NCBI RefSeq assembly: GCF_001438805.1
Contig: NZ_JQCF01000001.1
Coordinates: 62,001-126,000 of the forward strand
Origin: Companilactobacillus kimchiensis
GTDB taxonomy: Bacteria > Bacillota > Bacilli > Lactobacillales > Lactobacillaceae
Direction: 5' to 3'
DNA length: 64,000 bases
Within the stretch, counting starts at the first letter, position 1; the number at the start of each line of letters is the position of its first letter. Shown here one piece after another: positions 17,265 to 25,929 of this stretch. Both the position numbers and the translations under genes were made by a program. Under the pieces are notes generated by a model. The model had not been told where the DNA came from, made no database searches, and was given only the letters and a program-made list of their open reading frames with translations.

Positions 17265-17300
17265 ATAAAAAACCAAGAATTTAATTATTAAATTCTCGGC
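17265..17300 (-). terminator. Terminator of the MarR-DUF2316 operon
   Basis: On the minus strand CCGAGAATTTAAT pairs with ATTAAATTCTTGG and runs into TTTTTTATTT. It lies 17 bp past the DUF2316 stop. Confidence 0.85.
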
Positions 17301-17316
17301 CTCTAAAAATATTTTA

Positions 17317-17628
17317 TTAATAATCACCTGATGTCATTCTGCGCTGTTCAACAATACCGTAATCTAAGAACCAATACTTATGAATATCTCCACCCATAGC
17401 AGTAAAAGTTACAGGTGTTTTATCATTCTCCGTCACTTTTTCCAGTAAATAATCCCGTAAAATGAAAGGATCATTTAATGAGTTCTGTTCCAATTCAAAA
17501 ATACGATTTAATTTTACAACACTGATACCTAAATCAGATGCTACTTGTTCTTTAGAAAGTCCCGTTAACTCAAAATTCTTTTTTAATTCGTAACGTGTAT
17601 CTCTCATTTGTTGTGCATTTAATGACAT
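17317..17628 (-). CDS. DUF2316 family protein
   Basis: A 103-residue protein that begins MSLNAQQMRDTRYELKKNFE and contains FELTGLSKEQVASDLGIS, ILRDYLLEK and TPVTFTAMGGDIHKYWFLD, the conserved blocks of DUF2316. A helix-turn-helix-like segment (LSKEQVASDLGISVVKLNRI) suggests DNA or protein binding, but no function is known. It lies 36 bp after a MarR gene in one transcript; such pairing suggests a joint role in a stress response. Confidence 0.88.
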   Translation of the reverse strand: MSLNAQQMRDTRYELKKNFELTGLSKEQVASDLGISVVKLNRIFELEQNSLNDPFILRDYLLEKVTENDKTPVTFTAMGGDIHKYWFLDYGIVEQRRMTSGDY

Positions 17629-17664
17629 ATTAATTTCTTCCTATTCATTATAAGTAGTTTGAAA

Positions 17665-18105
17665 CTATTCAATTGTTTTATCTTTGGTTAAATTAAATAA
17701 AATTTGTTGTAACGTTTGCTGAGTTATCTGTAAATCAGTTTCAGAAATACCTCTAGTCATCTCTAACATGGCATTATCAACTACTTGCCTAATCTCTGGC
17801 ATGATTGTTTCTGCCTTGGATGTTAATCGCAAGTATTGCATATGTTTGTTGTGACTAGCCGGTTCTCCAGTGACATAATTCAATTGCTTCAATTTAGCAA
17901 TACTTCGTGCCGTCATGGCCCGATCATTTCTCAATTCTAATGTCAGATTACTCTGAGTCATATTGGAGCTAGCCTGCAATACCGCCAGATACGGCCAAAG
18001 TCCAGATGTGATCTGATACGGTTTGAGAAGTTTATCCAAATTGACTTGCTTGAATCGAAAAATTTTATTTAATAACATTTCCAAATCCATTTGTTCAATT
18101 TCCAT
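17665..18105 (-). CDS. MarR-family transcriptional regulator
   Basis: A 146-residue winged-helix regulator. The recognition region reads MTQSNLTLELRNDRAMTARS and the wing TGEPASHNKHMQYLRLTSKA. N- and C-terminal helices provide dimerisation. The start is placed at ATG 18105, 11 nt from AAGGAAG; GTG 18117 and ATG 18114 are too close to it. A perfect palindrome overlapping its own promoter indicates autorepression. The inducer is unknown; the DUF2316 gene is the only other member of the transcript. Confidence 0.9.
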   Translation of the reverse strand: MEIEQMDLEMLLNKIFRFKQVNLDKLLKPYQITSGLWPYLAVLQASSNMTQSNLTLELRNDRAMTARSIAKLKQLNYVTGEPASHNKHMQYLRLTSKAETIMPEIRQVVDNAMLEMTRGISETDLQITQQTLQQILFNLTKDKTIE

Positions 18106-18153
18106 AGGGCACATCACTTCCTTTACTATACCAAGCTATTTTAAAACACCCTT

Positions 18154-18187
18154 ATTATAAAAACCATTAGTTGACTAGTCAACTAAT
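18154..18187 (-). promoter_or_regulatory. marR promoter with 22-bp palindromic operator
   Basis: Reading the minus strand, TTGACT (18177-18182) and TATAAT (18154-18159) are separated by exactly 17 bp, close to the sigma-A consensus. The perfect palindrome ATTAGTTGACT / AGTCAACTAAT (18166-18187) covers the -35 box and most of the spacer. Size and symmetry fit a MarR dimer site. Confidence 0.88.
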
Positions 18188-18192
18188 TGGCT

Positions 18193-18230
18193 TAAAAAAA
18201 GAATTTGAGCCCTGGAACCAAGTTCAAATC
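18193..18230 (-). terminator. Terminator of the SLAP gene
   Basis: On the minus strand GGATTTGAAC pairs imperfectly with GCTCAAATTC, followed by TTTTTTT. It lies downstream of the stop at 18242. Confidence 0.75.
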
Positions 18231-18241
18231 CCTTTTCATTT

Positions 18242-18781
18242 TTAAAAGTTTTCACCACTAACTAATCTGATCCATTCATTAGTAGCTACCTGACGATATT
18301 GAGTCAAAGTTGTTTGATTGGGCATATCAATTACACGATTACTAGCCCATCTCCCAGCATCCAGCATTCTTCCCGTATCACTGAAAGAAAAATCATCTTT
18401 ATTAAATTGATAGATTTTTTGTGGAGAATCAATACTAAACGTAGCATCCCAATCAGTATGAACGTAGGCCACGTTTTGGGAACTGACCCATTCATTAGTC
18501 GAAACACGCCAATTAGGGATTGCAGCATTATCCACGGGAATATCAACCTTATCGGTATACCAATCCGTATTCGGCGCTAAAGCACGATCATAGACCTTCG
18601 AAAAATTATACAAATACGCCCCTGGATCAGGTACAATTTCAGCGACCGATCCTCTAGCATACAAACTTTCCTGTTTAAATGTATGAATATAGTCAGCCTT
18701 AACTTTTGTTACCCCTGTAATACTTGTCAATGAAAGTAATGCCAAAGCTGAAATAATTGATACCTTGATAACATTTTTCAT
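18242..18781 (-). CDS. Secreted protein with two SLAP-like repeats
   Basis: A 179-residue exported protein. The signal peptide starts MKNVIKVSIISALALLSLTS and is cleaved near KVKA-D. Two modules end in WRVSTNEWVSSQNV and YRQVATNEWIRLVS, the SLAP-type closing strand, so it probably binds wall polymers. There is no LPXTG anchor or enzymatic domain. The GGGGT ribosome site resembles that of the gene at 1895. It is monocistronic with its own terminator. Ligand and role are unknown. Confidence 0.78.
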   Translation of the reverse strand: MKNVIKVSIISALALLSLTSITGVTKVKADYIHTFKQESLYARGSVAEIVPDPGAYLYNFSKVYDRALAPNTDWYTDKVDIPVDNAAIPNWRVSTNEWVSSQNVAYVHTDWDATFSIDSPQKIYQFNKDDFSFSDTGRMLDAGRWASNRVIDMPNQTTLTQYRQVATNEWIRLVSGENF

Positions 18782-18906
18782 CTCTTTTACCCCATAGTAT
18801 TATATTTGATTTTACTATTATTATACTATCTAAATCGCTTACACAAAAGACGTGTTGGATATTTCGTCATCAAATATTTCAGGACTTGTAATTCCCTCAT
18901 CATAAT

Positions 18907-18937
18907 AAAAAAAGTCCGAAATAAAATTCAGACTTTT
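18907..18937 (-). terminator. Terminator of the aldo/keto reductase
   Basis: AAAGTCCGAA pairs with TTCAGACTTT around ATAAAA; the A-run on the left gives a U-run for leftward RNA. Confidence 0.72.
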
Positions 18938-18942
18938 GTATT

Positions 18943-19746
18943 TTAATAATTAAGATGTTTGTCTTGATCCAAACCGTTAATGGCTTTTATTTCTTCATCA
19001 GAAAGATTAAAATCAAAAATATCAAAATTTGCTTTAACATGATCAATGTTTGATGATTTGGGGAAAATCACAAAGCCAGTATCAACTTGCCAGCGTAGAA
19101 CTACTTGAGCTGGTGTCTTACCATGTACCTTAGCAATCTTGTTGATCGTTGCATCTTCCAAAATGAGGTGACCATGTCCAATTGGAGAATAGCCTTCATT
19201 AACAATTCCATTCTTAGTATCAAAAGCAGCCAACTCTTGTTGAGTCTTATATGGATGACGTTCGATTTGGTTAACCATTGGTTTAACCTTAGCCATGGCA
19301 AAGACTTCATTCAATTGTTTTTCAGAGAAGTTTGAAACACCAATTGACTTAACTTTACCTTGATCATAAAGTGTTTCCAAAGCTTTCCAAGTATCTAAAC
19401 TCAATTGGAAGTTGTCTTCATTAGGCCAGTGAATTAAATATAAGTCTAGATAATCCAGTTGCAAATCTTTTAGGGTTTGTTCAAAAGCAGCAAGTGTTTT
19501 ATCATAACCTTGATCAGCATTCCAAACTTTTGAAGTGATGAATAGATCTTCACGTTTAATGCCTGAATCTTTAAAGGCTTGGCCAACTTCAGCTTCGTTG
19601 CCATAAATATGGGCACAGTCGAAGTGACGATAACCAGCGTCCAAAGCACCTTGAATTGCAGCGGCAACTTCGGACTTTTTAATTTCATAAGTTCCAAATC
19701 CCAACATTGGAATTGAAACACCATTACTTAATTTTTCAAATTGCAT
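18943..19746 (-). CDS. Aldo/keto reductase, YtbE/2,5-DKG reductase-like
   Basis: A 267-residue TIM-barrel NADPH-dependent reductase. The catalytic tetrad is visible: Asp in GYRHFDCAHIYGNE with its Tyr, Lys in ITSKVWN and His in YLIHWPNED. The C-terminal cofactor segment is FVIFPKSSNIDHVKANFDIF. GGGAGGAGG precedes the ATG. It is single-gene. Family members reduce methylglyoxal and other carbonyls; it is not closely related to the reductase at 2037. The substrate is unknown. Confidence 0.92.
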   Translation of the reverse strand: MQFEKLSNGVSIPMLGFGTYEIKKSEVAAAIQGALDAGYRHFDCAHIYGNEAEVGQAFKDSGIKREDLFITSKVWNADQGYDKTLAAFEQTLKDLQLDYLDLYLIHWPNEDNFQLSLDTWKALETLYDQGKVKSIGVSNFSEKQLNEVFAMAKVKPMVNQIERHPYKTQQELAAFDTKNGIVNEGYSPIGHGHLILEDATINKIAKVHGKTPAQVVLRWQVDTGFVIFPKSSNIDHVKANFDIFDFNLSDEEIKAINGLDQDKHLNY

Positions 19747-19820
19747 AAAAATACCTCCTCCCTTAATTAAACTACTCTTTAAGAAAAATATTAATAAAAA
19801 GCTCTCTGATCATCGAAAAA

Positions 19821-19859
19821 GCCATAAAATCATCAGATTATATCTAATAATTTTATGGC
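19821..19859. terminator. Hairpin terminator
   Basis: GCCATAAAAT and ATTTTATGGC form a perfect 10-bp stem with a 19-nt loop, just past the stop of the 109-residue gene. The U-run is weak, so it could also be an RNA-stabilising hairpin. Confidence 0.55.
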
Positions 19860-19869
19860 AAGATTTAAA

Positions 19870-20199
19870 TTACATTTTATAACGATTAGTTTCACTTGAA
19901 TCCCAATCTGGTTTTCTCTCAGTAAACCCATATTTATAATTTCCTGGACGTATCCCATTAATTGAGTTTACTCTGATCAATGGTAAATATTTCACGCTTC
20001 CAATTCCGAGAGCACTTTCTTCTTTATAAAAAATTCTAAATTCTGGACTAGATGTGGCCTTTTTTAGTTGAACCCCATAAGAACGCTCAATGGGAATTGG
20101 TGATCCACCATCAATATTAAGCATTGGTGTCGAGAATGTATTCAGAGTTCTATTGACATCATCTACATACTTGATCCAATTATAATCATATTCTGACAT
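19870..20199 (-). CDS. Hypothetical protein, 109 residues
   Basis: A soluble protein starting MSEYDYNWIKYVDDVNR with no signal peptide or membrane segment. It contains a Gly-rich centre (INGIRPGNYKYGF) and a charged tail. A GAGGGAGA ribosome site supports translation. No family is recognised and the neighbours (UspA and aldo/keto reductase) do not define a pathway. Confidence 0.6.
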   Translation of the reverse strand: MSEYDYNWIKYVDDVNRTLNTFSTPMLNIDGGSPIPIERSYGVQLKKATSSPEFRIFYKEESALGIGSVKYLPLIRVNSINGIRPGNYKYGFTERKPDWDSSETNRYKM

Positions 20200-20309
20200 A
20201 TTATTATCTCCCTCTTTATTTTATTACAGTTACTATCTTACTAATTGGAGGCGTCTAATTTAGACGTTTTACAAGATTAGTAATAATAAATCAAAATAAC
20301 AAGATGATT

Positions 20310-20735
20310 TTAATTAACTATTAAAGTATTGATTTTGGTGTGATTAACGACAAAATTTCCAACTGAATGGGTGAGAATTCTCTCCACTCCACGAGCTCTG
20401 CATTTCCCCATAATGATCAATGACACTTTATGTTTACTGGCATAATCAATAATTTCATCTTGTGGTTCTCCATATAAGACCCTAATTTTACATTTTAGAC
20501 CGGAATTATCAACGATACTTTCAGCTTTTCTCAAGTTAAATTCGGCATCCTTTTGTAATTGTTCGGTTAAATCCGGTTCATAAGAAACACCAATATTGGT
20601 TGGTAAGTTAGCATCATTAACAACGGATATCAGATTTAGATCAGCATGGGTTTTAGGCGCCATATCAATTGCCTCGTATAATCCATCAAATGAATTTTCA
20701 CTACCATCGATTGCTACTAAAATTTTCTTTGTCAT
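20310..20735 (-). CDS. Universal stress protein, UspA family
   Basis: A 141-residue Rossmann-like protein beginning KKILVAIDGSENSFDGLYEA, with IRVLYGEPQDEIIDYA and a final strand INTLIVN. The ATP motif G-x2-G-x9-G(S/T) reads GKCRARGVERILTHSVGNF: the second Gly is Arg and the usual GS is HS, so nucleotide binding may be weakened. AGAGGT precedes the ATG. It is a general stress protein; the partner is unknown. Confidence 0.9.
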   Translation of the reverse strand: MTKKILVAIDGSENSFDGLYEAIDMAPKTHADLNLISVVNDANLPTNIGVSYEPDLTEQLQKDAEFNLRKAESIVDNSGLKCKIRVLYGEPQDEIIDYASKHKVSLIIMGKCRARGVERILTHSVGNFVVNHTKINTLIVN

Positions 20736-20854
20736 GATCGACTACCTCTTACTATCAAGATTTAGCCCAATTTTAATACGACGATTTCTCAATACATCAT
20801 TTGCTGTGTAGCCATTCTGTACAAAAAAATATCCTCGAAATTCCAAAGATGTTT

Positions 20855-21586
20855 TCAAATTGCCGAAATCAAATAATATACTCCACTAACCCCAATGAAT
20901 CCGTAAATGAATACGGTCATTAATTTAATATTCAAATGACTAACTAAACGGTTGGCTAAAATAGTTCCGATAACTGCACCAACAATACCAACTAAAACAA
21001 ATTTCAAACTATTCAGAGTTAATATTCCGTTAGCAAAACGCAAACTTGTCATCAGCAAAGTATCCACTAAGAAAAATGTTTGAATACTGGCCAAATAATT
21101 TTCCTTCGAGTCAGAAATCGTTAGAAAATACAGTGCCATCAATGGTCCCCCGATTCCGAATAATCCATTGAAGAAACCTGAAATAACTGAGAAGAGAATC
21201 ATTACGTAAATTGGAATCGTTTTGATTTCAATTGAACGGAGATGCATGAAAAAATAATAGACTGTCAAAATAATCAACAATATCCCTAATAACATTTTCA
21301 AATGACCACTAGCCAAAGACTTACCTAAGTACAGTGAACTAAAGGCTGTCATTAAATATATAATCAATGGCAAGACTAACCGTTGCCATTTCAAATACTT
21401 GCGGTACCTCCAAACCACCATCACATTAGCAACCAACATAGTCATTGTCTGTACGCCGGCACTTTGGTTAATTGGTAATAATGAGGGTAAAAAAATCATC
21501 ATGACAATTCCCGAACCAAATCCAGTGACACCTTGCACAAATCCTGCCATTAAAGCCGCAAAAATCATTATAAATATCCAGCTCAT
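20855..21586 (-). CDS. TauE/SafE family membrane transporter
   Basis: A 243-residue protein with about eight membrane helices. The repeated family motifs are GFVQGVTGFGSGIVMM and GFFNGLFGIGGPLMALY, one per half. TauE/SafE proteins export sulfite, sulfoacetate or related small organosulfur anions. The start at 21586 follows AAGGGGGC; a longer frame adds a charged stretch with no ribosome site. No sulfur genes are adjacent, so the substrate is open. Confidence 0.9.
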   Translation of the reverse strand: MSWIFIMIFAALMAGFVQGVTGFGSGIVMMIFLPSLLPINQSAGVQTMTMLVANVMVVWRYRKYLKWQRLVLPLIIYLMTAFSSLYLGKSLASGHLKMLLGILLIILTVYYFFMHLRSIEIKTIPIYVMILFSVISGFFNGLFGIGGPLMALYFLTISDSKENYLASIQTFFLVDTLLMTSLRFANGILTLNSLKFVLVGIVGAVIGTILANRLVSHLNIKLMTVFIYGFIGVSGVYYLISAI

Positions 21587-21661
21587 ATTGCCCCCTTTTT
21601 TATCATTATTATATCGATAATAATCAATAAATTCCAAAGTACCAGATTATTAATTATCTAC

Positions 21662-21702
21662 AAAAAAAGCGAAAACTGACAATAATCAGTCTTCGCTTTT
21701 TC
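21662..21702 (-). terminator. Terminator of the ABC exporter operon
   Basis: AAAAGCGAAaACTGA pairs with TCAGTcTTCGCTTTTT around CAATAA. It lies 5 bp from the exporter stop. Confidence 0.88.
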
Positions 21703-21706
21703 TAAT

Positions 21707-23284
21707 CTAATCAAATTTTTTCCAAAACTTTTGTTGATAATTATGCCAGATCCAACTTGATAAACCAATAATAAGAATAGCGACCATTCCATTAACTAAC
21801 CAAGCTTGGTTAATAAATAAAATTGCTGAACTATAAACTACGATTACAATAACTCCTAATAAAATACTAATAAACATTGTCCCCATCATGGTAAAATTAC
21901 CACCACCACGACTAAACAACTGCGTAATATTAGTCCAATTAGTCAATCGTAAACGATAGTCACGAACAAAATAATGCTGACTGATCAGATAGGTCCCCCA
22001 GATTTCACCAATAATCAAAGCTAATACCATGATTAAATCAACTCTCAAAATGATTGTCAAAATCAAGATCATTATTGTATTAATACTTAATTGGAAATAA
22101 TAACCCAATTTAAATTTTCGTTGTAAATATTCCTTCATGGAAATTGGCAAAGATTTAATAAATTCAAAATTTTCTCGATCCAATGAAATTAAATTTCCCA
22201 CTAATGATGCTTGATTAATTGTGATACCACTAAAAGCCAAACCAGCTACAAAAAATACTCCCGACCATTTAAGTGGTAAGTTTGCTGGTACCTTTACAAA
22301 AGCAAATGAAATGATGAAGATAATTGGGATCATCACTGAATTAGTAATTACTTGCAACATTAAATTAGGCTCGCCCAATAGCTGACGATTATAAGCATCT
22401 AAAATCGACTTTAATCCTTGTCTGCGAACTCGTTGATGGCTCTTAGAATTTGTGACAGCTAATGTATTAGTTTGCGTTAATTGTTCACTTAAATGTGGCA
22501 CAATCAAATATTTCAACAAACCACTTAGAACCAATAATATTACTAATAATCCGATCCAGGCTAAGCCACTTTCCATTGATAGTGAATTGGCAAAGATATT
22601 AAATAACGGCAGAAATATTTGAATTACCGGTCGATCAACCGTCGTCGATGATGCCCCAGCACTCATAAACATGATCCCACCAATAGCTATCACCATTGTC
22701 ACACCCATCAAAATATTCATCATCAAATTTTGATGTTCTTGAAATAATTTGGTTTTGGTTAAGGCAAAAACAATCAACGAACATAAAAAGAGGATGATCG
22801 TCAAAACAATCAGAAAAACAACGATTGCTAAAGCTAACGCTAACGGTAATAACGTTCCTGAACGCCAACTAGTCAGAAAAAATGCTAACAATAAAGGTAA
22901 AGTAAATGGAATAACATTAAAAGAGACAATTAATATTTTGCTAGCAAAAATCTCCTTTTGTCGAAATGGTAAAGGTAAATAACTGGCCAGATCTTTACCC
23001 GCAAAGAAAATATTATAAATTCCCGAAATACTTTGTGAAAGGCCTAATAAAATAAATAATCCTACATAAAAAGTAAATAATCCTGGCATCTTACTGAAGT
23101 TCATCGCAATCATTGTAAAACCATAAATAAGCATAAAAAGCAGTGTATTCGTAACAAATTGCATTTTTAATTTTTTAGTTAATTCGGAACCAGTTTTACC
23201 CTTTTTCCGATATCGGTCAGTCACTTGAGGATTTACCAGTCGTAGATCAACTGCCAGCAAGGCCTGCAATTGTTTTTTATTCAT
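21707..23284 (-). CDS. ABC-2 type exporter membrane subunit
   Basis: A 525-residue integral membrane protein with roughly twelve hydrophobic segments, including LFMLIYGFTMIAMNFSK and ILTIILRVDLIMVLALIIGE. A soluble stretch with the basic motif SHQRVRRQGLKSILDAYNR lies in the middle, as in large lactobacillus exporter permeases. The start at 23284 (GGTGAT ribosome site) overlaps the ATPase gene by 8 nt, so the two subunits are made together. The cargo is unknown. Confidence 0.82.
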   Translation of the reverse strand: MNKKQLQALLAVDLRLVNPQVTDRYRKKGKTGSELTKKLKMQFVTNTLLFMLIYGFTMIAMNFSKMPGLFTFYVGLFILLGLSQSISGIYNIFFAGKDLASYLPLPFRQKEIFASKILIVSFNVIPFTLPLLLAFFLTSWRSGTLLPLALALAIVVFLIVLTIILFLCSLIVFALTKTKLFQEHQNLMMNILMGVTMVIAIGGIMFMSAGASSTTVDRPVIQIFLPLFNIFANSLSMESGLAWIGLLVILLVLSGLLKYLIVPHLSEQLTQTNTLAVTNSKSHQRVRRQGLKSILDAYNRQLLGEPNLMLQVITNSVMIPIIFIISFAFVKVPANLPLKWSGVFFVAGLAFSGITINQASLVGNLISLDRENFEFIKSLPISMKEYLQRKFKLGYYFQLSINTIMILILTIILRVDLIMVLALIIGEIWGTYLISQHYFVRDYRLRLTNWTNITQLFSRGGGNFTMMGTMFISILLGVIVIVVYSSAILFINQAWLVNGMVAILIIGLSSWIWHNYQQKFWKKFD

Positions 23285-24041
23285 GGTTATCACCTTCAAT
23301 ATCATCAACCAAATGACCACCATCTTGGCGACCAGCCATCTGGAGATAAATATCTTCTAGAGATTCATTATCATGTTGAGCTAACAAGTCATTGACTGTT
23401 CCGTTATAAATCAATTGACCTTTTTTCAAGATGGCTAAGTCGTCACATAATTGTTGAGCCGTATCCAAGTTGTGAGTTGAGAAAATCACTGTCTTACCCT
23501 TTTTAGCATGAGCCTTCATTAATTGTTTCAAATCATGAGCTGCCTGAGGATCCAATCCTTGCATCGGTTCATCCAAGATCCAAATATCGGGATCAGACAA
23601 CAAAGCCCCAATTAAGATAGCCTTTTGACGCATCCCGTGAGAAAAACTAGCAATCGTTCCGTCAACATGTTCCCCCATGCCAAATAATTCAACTAACTGC
23701 AAGCGTCGTTGTTTAACATCTTGATCAGATAAATTATAGGCGGCCGTTAACAAATCCCAATATTCCATCGCACTTAGTTGTAAAAATATATCAGGTGTAT
23801 CCGGTACATAAGCAATTTTTTCTTTGATTTCCTGACGGTGTTCTTTTAATTCCATGCCATCAACCGTAATTGATCCACTAGTTGGTTCAATAATACTGAC
23901 CAAGCTCTTAATGGTGGTCGACTTACCAGCACCGTTATGACCTAAAAAGCCAAAAATCTCTCCTTGTTTAATTTGCAAAGTTAAATGTTGAAGGGCTTTT
24001 TTATCACCATAATTTTTACAGAGGTCGTTTATTTCAATCAT
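23277..24041 (-). CDS. ABC exporter ATP-binding subunit
   Basis: A 254-residue nucleotide-binding protein. Walker A GHNGAGKSTT, Q-loop region AYVPDTPDIFLQLS, signature FSHGMRQKAILIGAL, Walker B IWILDEPMQGLDP and H-loop FSTHNLD are all present. It is the CcmA/NatA-like class that powers ABC-2 exporters. It is the first gene of the two-gene operon with the permease downstream. Confidence 0.93.
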   Translation of the reverse strand: MIEINDLCKNYGDKKALQHLTLQIKQGEIFGFLGHNGAGKSTTIKSLVSIIEPTSGSITVDGMELKEHRQEIKEKIAYVPDTPDIFLQLSAMEYWDLLTAAYNLSDQDVKQRRLQLVELFGMGEHVDGTIASFSHGMRQKAILIGALLSDPDIWILDEPMQGLDPQAAHDLKQLMKAHAKKGKTVIFSTHNLDTAQQLCDDLAILKKGQLIYNGTVNDLLAQHDNESLEDIYLQMAGRQDGGHLVDDIEGDNHE

Positions 24042-24174
24042 GCTTTATAATCTCCTATTAATTGTGTCTTGATATAATTAATTATATCAAGTATTCAACT
24101 TATTATTTAGGGCATTATGACAACATTAATTTTTATATTTACTAAATATCATTGACACTTTATTTTTGACAAAA

Positions 24175-24202
24175 TAAAAAAGCCCCAACATCAGGACTTT
24201 TT
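24175..24202 (-). terminator. Terminator of the ABC-F gene
   Basis: On the minus strand AAAAAGtCC pairs with GGgGCTTTTTT around TGATGTT. Confidence 0.75.
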
Positions 24203-24211
24203 CATCATTCA

Positions 24212-25843
24212 TTAAATTGATTCGCCATCTGCTTCAGCGATTTGTTTCTCTATTTCTTTATTGCCACGGAATTCATCATAAGTCGTGTCAGCACGATCAA
24301 TTACACCATCAGCCGTAATATAAATCAAACGGTTGGCAATAGTTTGAATAAACTGGTGATCATGTGAGGCAAAAAGAATTGAACTCTTATAATCAATCAA
24401 ACTGTCATTCAAAGCTGTAATTGATTCCAGATCCAAATGGTTAGTTGGGTCATCTAACAAGAGTACGTTAATCTTTTGTAACATCATCTTTGATAACATG
24501 ACACGAACTTTTTCACCACCAGAGAGAACATTAACTGATTTAGTAACATCGTCACCAGAGAACAACATTCTTCCTAAGAAACCACGTAGGAAAGTATCGT
24601 CATCTTCACCCTTTTCAGCGAATTGACGTAACCAGTCGATAATTGGTGTGTCTTCATTAAACATTGAATTGAAATCTTTTGGTAAGTAAGCTTGGTTGGT
24701 TGTAACTCCCCAAATAACTGATCCAGAGTCCGGTGTTAAATCACCAGTAATAACTCTGAATAGTGCTGTTGTTACCATATCATTTTTAGCTAAGAAAGCT
24801 ACCTTATCATCTTTGTTGATAATGAAACTGACATTATTAAGCACTTTTTTGCCATCGATTGAAGCTGACAAATTAGATACTTGCAACAAGTCATTTCCAA
24901 TTTCACGATTAGGAACGAATTTGATAAATGGATAACGTCTTGAACTTGGTTGAATATCATCTAAAGTGATTTTCTCCAACATCTTCTTACGAGAAGTTGC
25001 TTGTTTAGACTTAGAAGCATTGGCTGAGAAACGAGCTACGAAGTCTTGAAGTTCCTTGATTTTTTCTTCTTTTTTAGCATTTTGATCTTGCATCAATTTT
25101 TGAGCAAGTTCAGATGATTCTTGCCAGAAGTCATAATTACCCATATAAAGTTGAATCTTACCATAATCAAGATCAGCCATATGTGTACAAACCTTGTTCA
25201 AGAAATAACGGTCATGGGATACGACAATAACGGTATTTTCAAAATTGATCAAAAATTCTTCTAACCAATCAATTGAGTCAACATCCAAACCATTAGTTGG
25301 TTCATCCAATAGGAGAACATCAGGTTGACCAAACAATGCTTGAGCCAATAAGACCTTAATCTTTTGACCAGCAGTTAAAGTACCCATTTTTTCTTGATGT
25401 AATTCTTCAGGAATATTTAAGCCTTGGAGCATTTGAGAAGCTTCACTTTCAGCTTCCCAGCCACCCATTTCACCAAATTTTGATTCAAGATCGGCAGCCT
25501 TTGCACCGTCTTCTTCATTAAAATCTGGTTTAGCATAGAGAGCATCTTTTTCTTGCATGATACTATACAATTCAGTGTGACCCATCAAAACAGTTTCCAT
25601 CACGGTATAGTCATCATAATCAAAATGATTCTGTTTCAAAGTTGCTAAACGTTCATTAGGTCCTAATTTAACCGTTCCGGTTGATGGTTGGATTTCTCCA
25701 GACAATACTTTTAAAAAGGTTGATTTACCAGCACCATTGGCACCAATCAAGCCATAACAATTTCCGGGAGCAAACTTAATATTTACGTCATCGAATAACT
25801 TACGGTCTGCATAATGCAAACTAACGTTACTAACTGTAATCAA
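24212..25843 (-). CDS. ABC-F family ATPase, YkpA/YbiT-type
   Basis: A 543-residue soluble protein with two ABC domains joined by the charged P-site tRNA interaction linker (about 245-310, SKSKQATSRKKMLEKITLDD). Domain 1 has Walker A GANGAGKST, signature LTAGQKIKV and Walker B LLLDEPTNGLD. Domain 2 has signature LSGGEKVRV and LLLDDPTNHLD, but its Walker A reads FLAKNDMVTT, a degeneration known for this subfamily. ABC-F proteins act on stalled ribosomes. The start is TTG at 25843, after GAGGAT, because family members begin M(I/L)TV..VSL at this point. Confidence 0.9.
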   Translation of the reverse strand: MITVSNVSLHYADRKLFDDVNIKFAPGNCYGLIGANGAGKSTFLKVLSGEIQPSTGTVKLGPNERLATLKQNHFDYDDYTVMETVLMGHTELYSIMQEKDALYAKPDFNEEDGAKAADLESKFGEMGGWEAESEASQMLQGLNIPEELHQEKMGTLTAGQKIKVLLAQALFGQPDVLLLDEPTNGLDVDSIDWLEEFLINFENTVIVVSHDRYFLNKVCTHMADLDYGKIQLYMGNYDFWQESSELAQKLMQDQNAKKEEKIKELQDFVARFSANASKSKQATSRKKMLEKITLDDIQPSSRRYPFIKFVPNREIGNDLLQVSNLSASIDGKKVLNNVSFIINKDDKVAFLAKNDMVTTALFRVITGDLTPDSGSVIWGVTTNQAYLPKDFNSMFNEDTPIIDWLRQFAEKGEDDDTFLRGFLGRMLFSGDDVTKSVNVLSGGEKVRVMLSKMMLQKINVLLLDDPTNHLDLESITALNDSLIDYKSSILFASHDHQFIQTIANRLIYITADGVIDRADTTYDEFRGNKEIEKQIAEADGESI

Positions 25844-25929
25844 ATATATAATCCTCATTTCTTTATTCTAGTCTAAAGCATTATACCGGCTATACCTCTC
25901 CGGTGCAAGCCGTGGAACCCTTGAAAGCG

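Noticed and set aside
20738-20854. Minus frame ending NDVLRNRRIKIGLNLDSKR just before the UspA gene
   Set aside because: About 34 codons from a TTG without a ribosome site; it may be a coding relic but cannot be supported as a gene.
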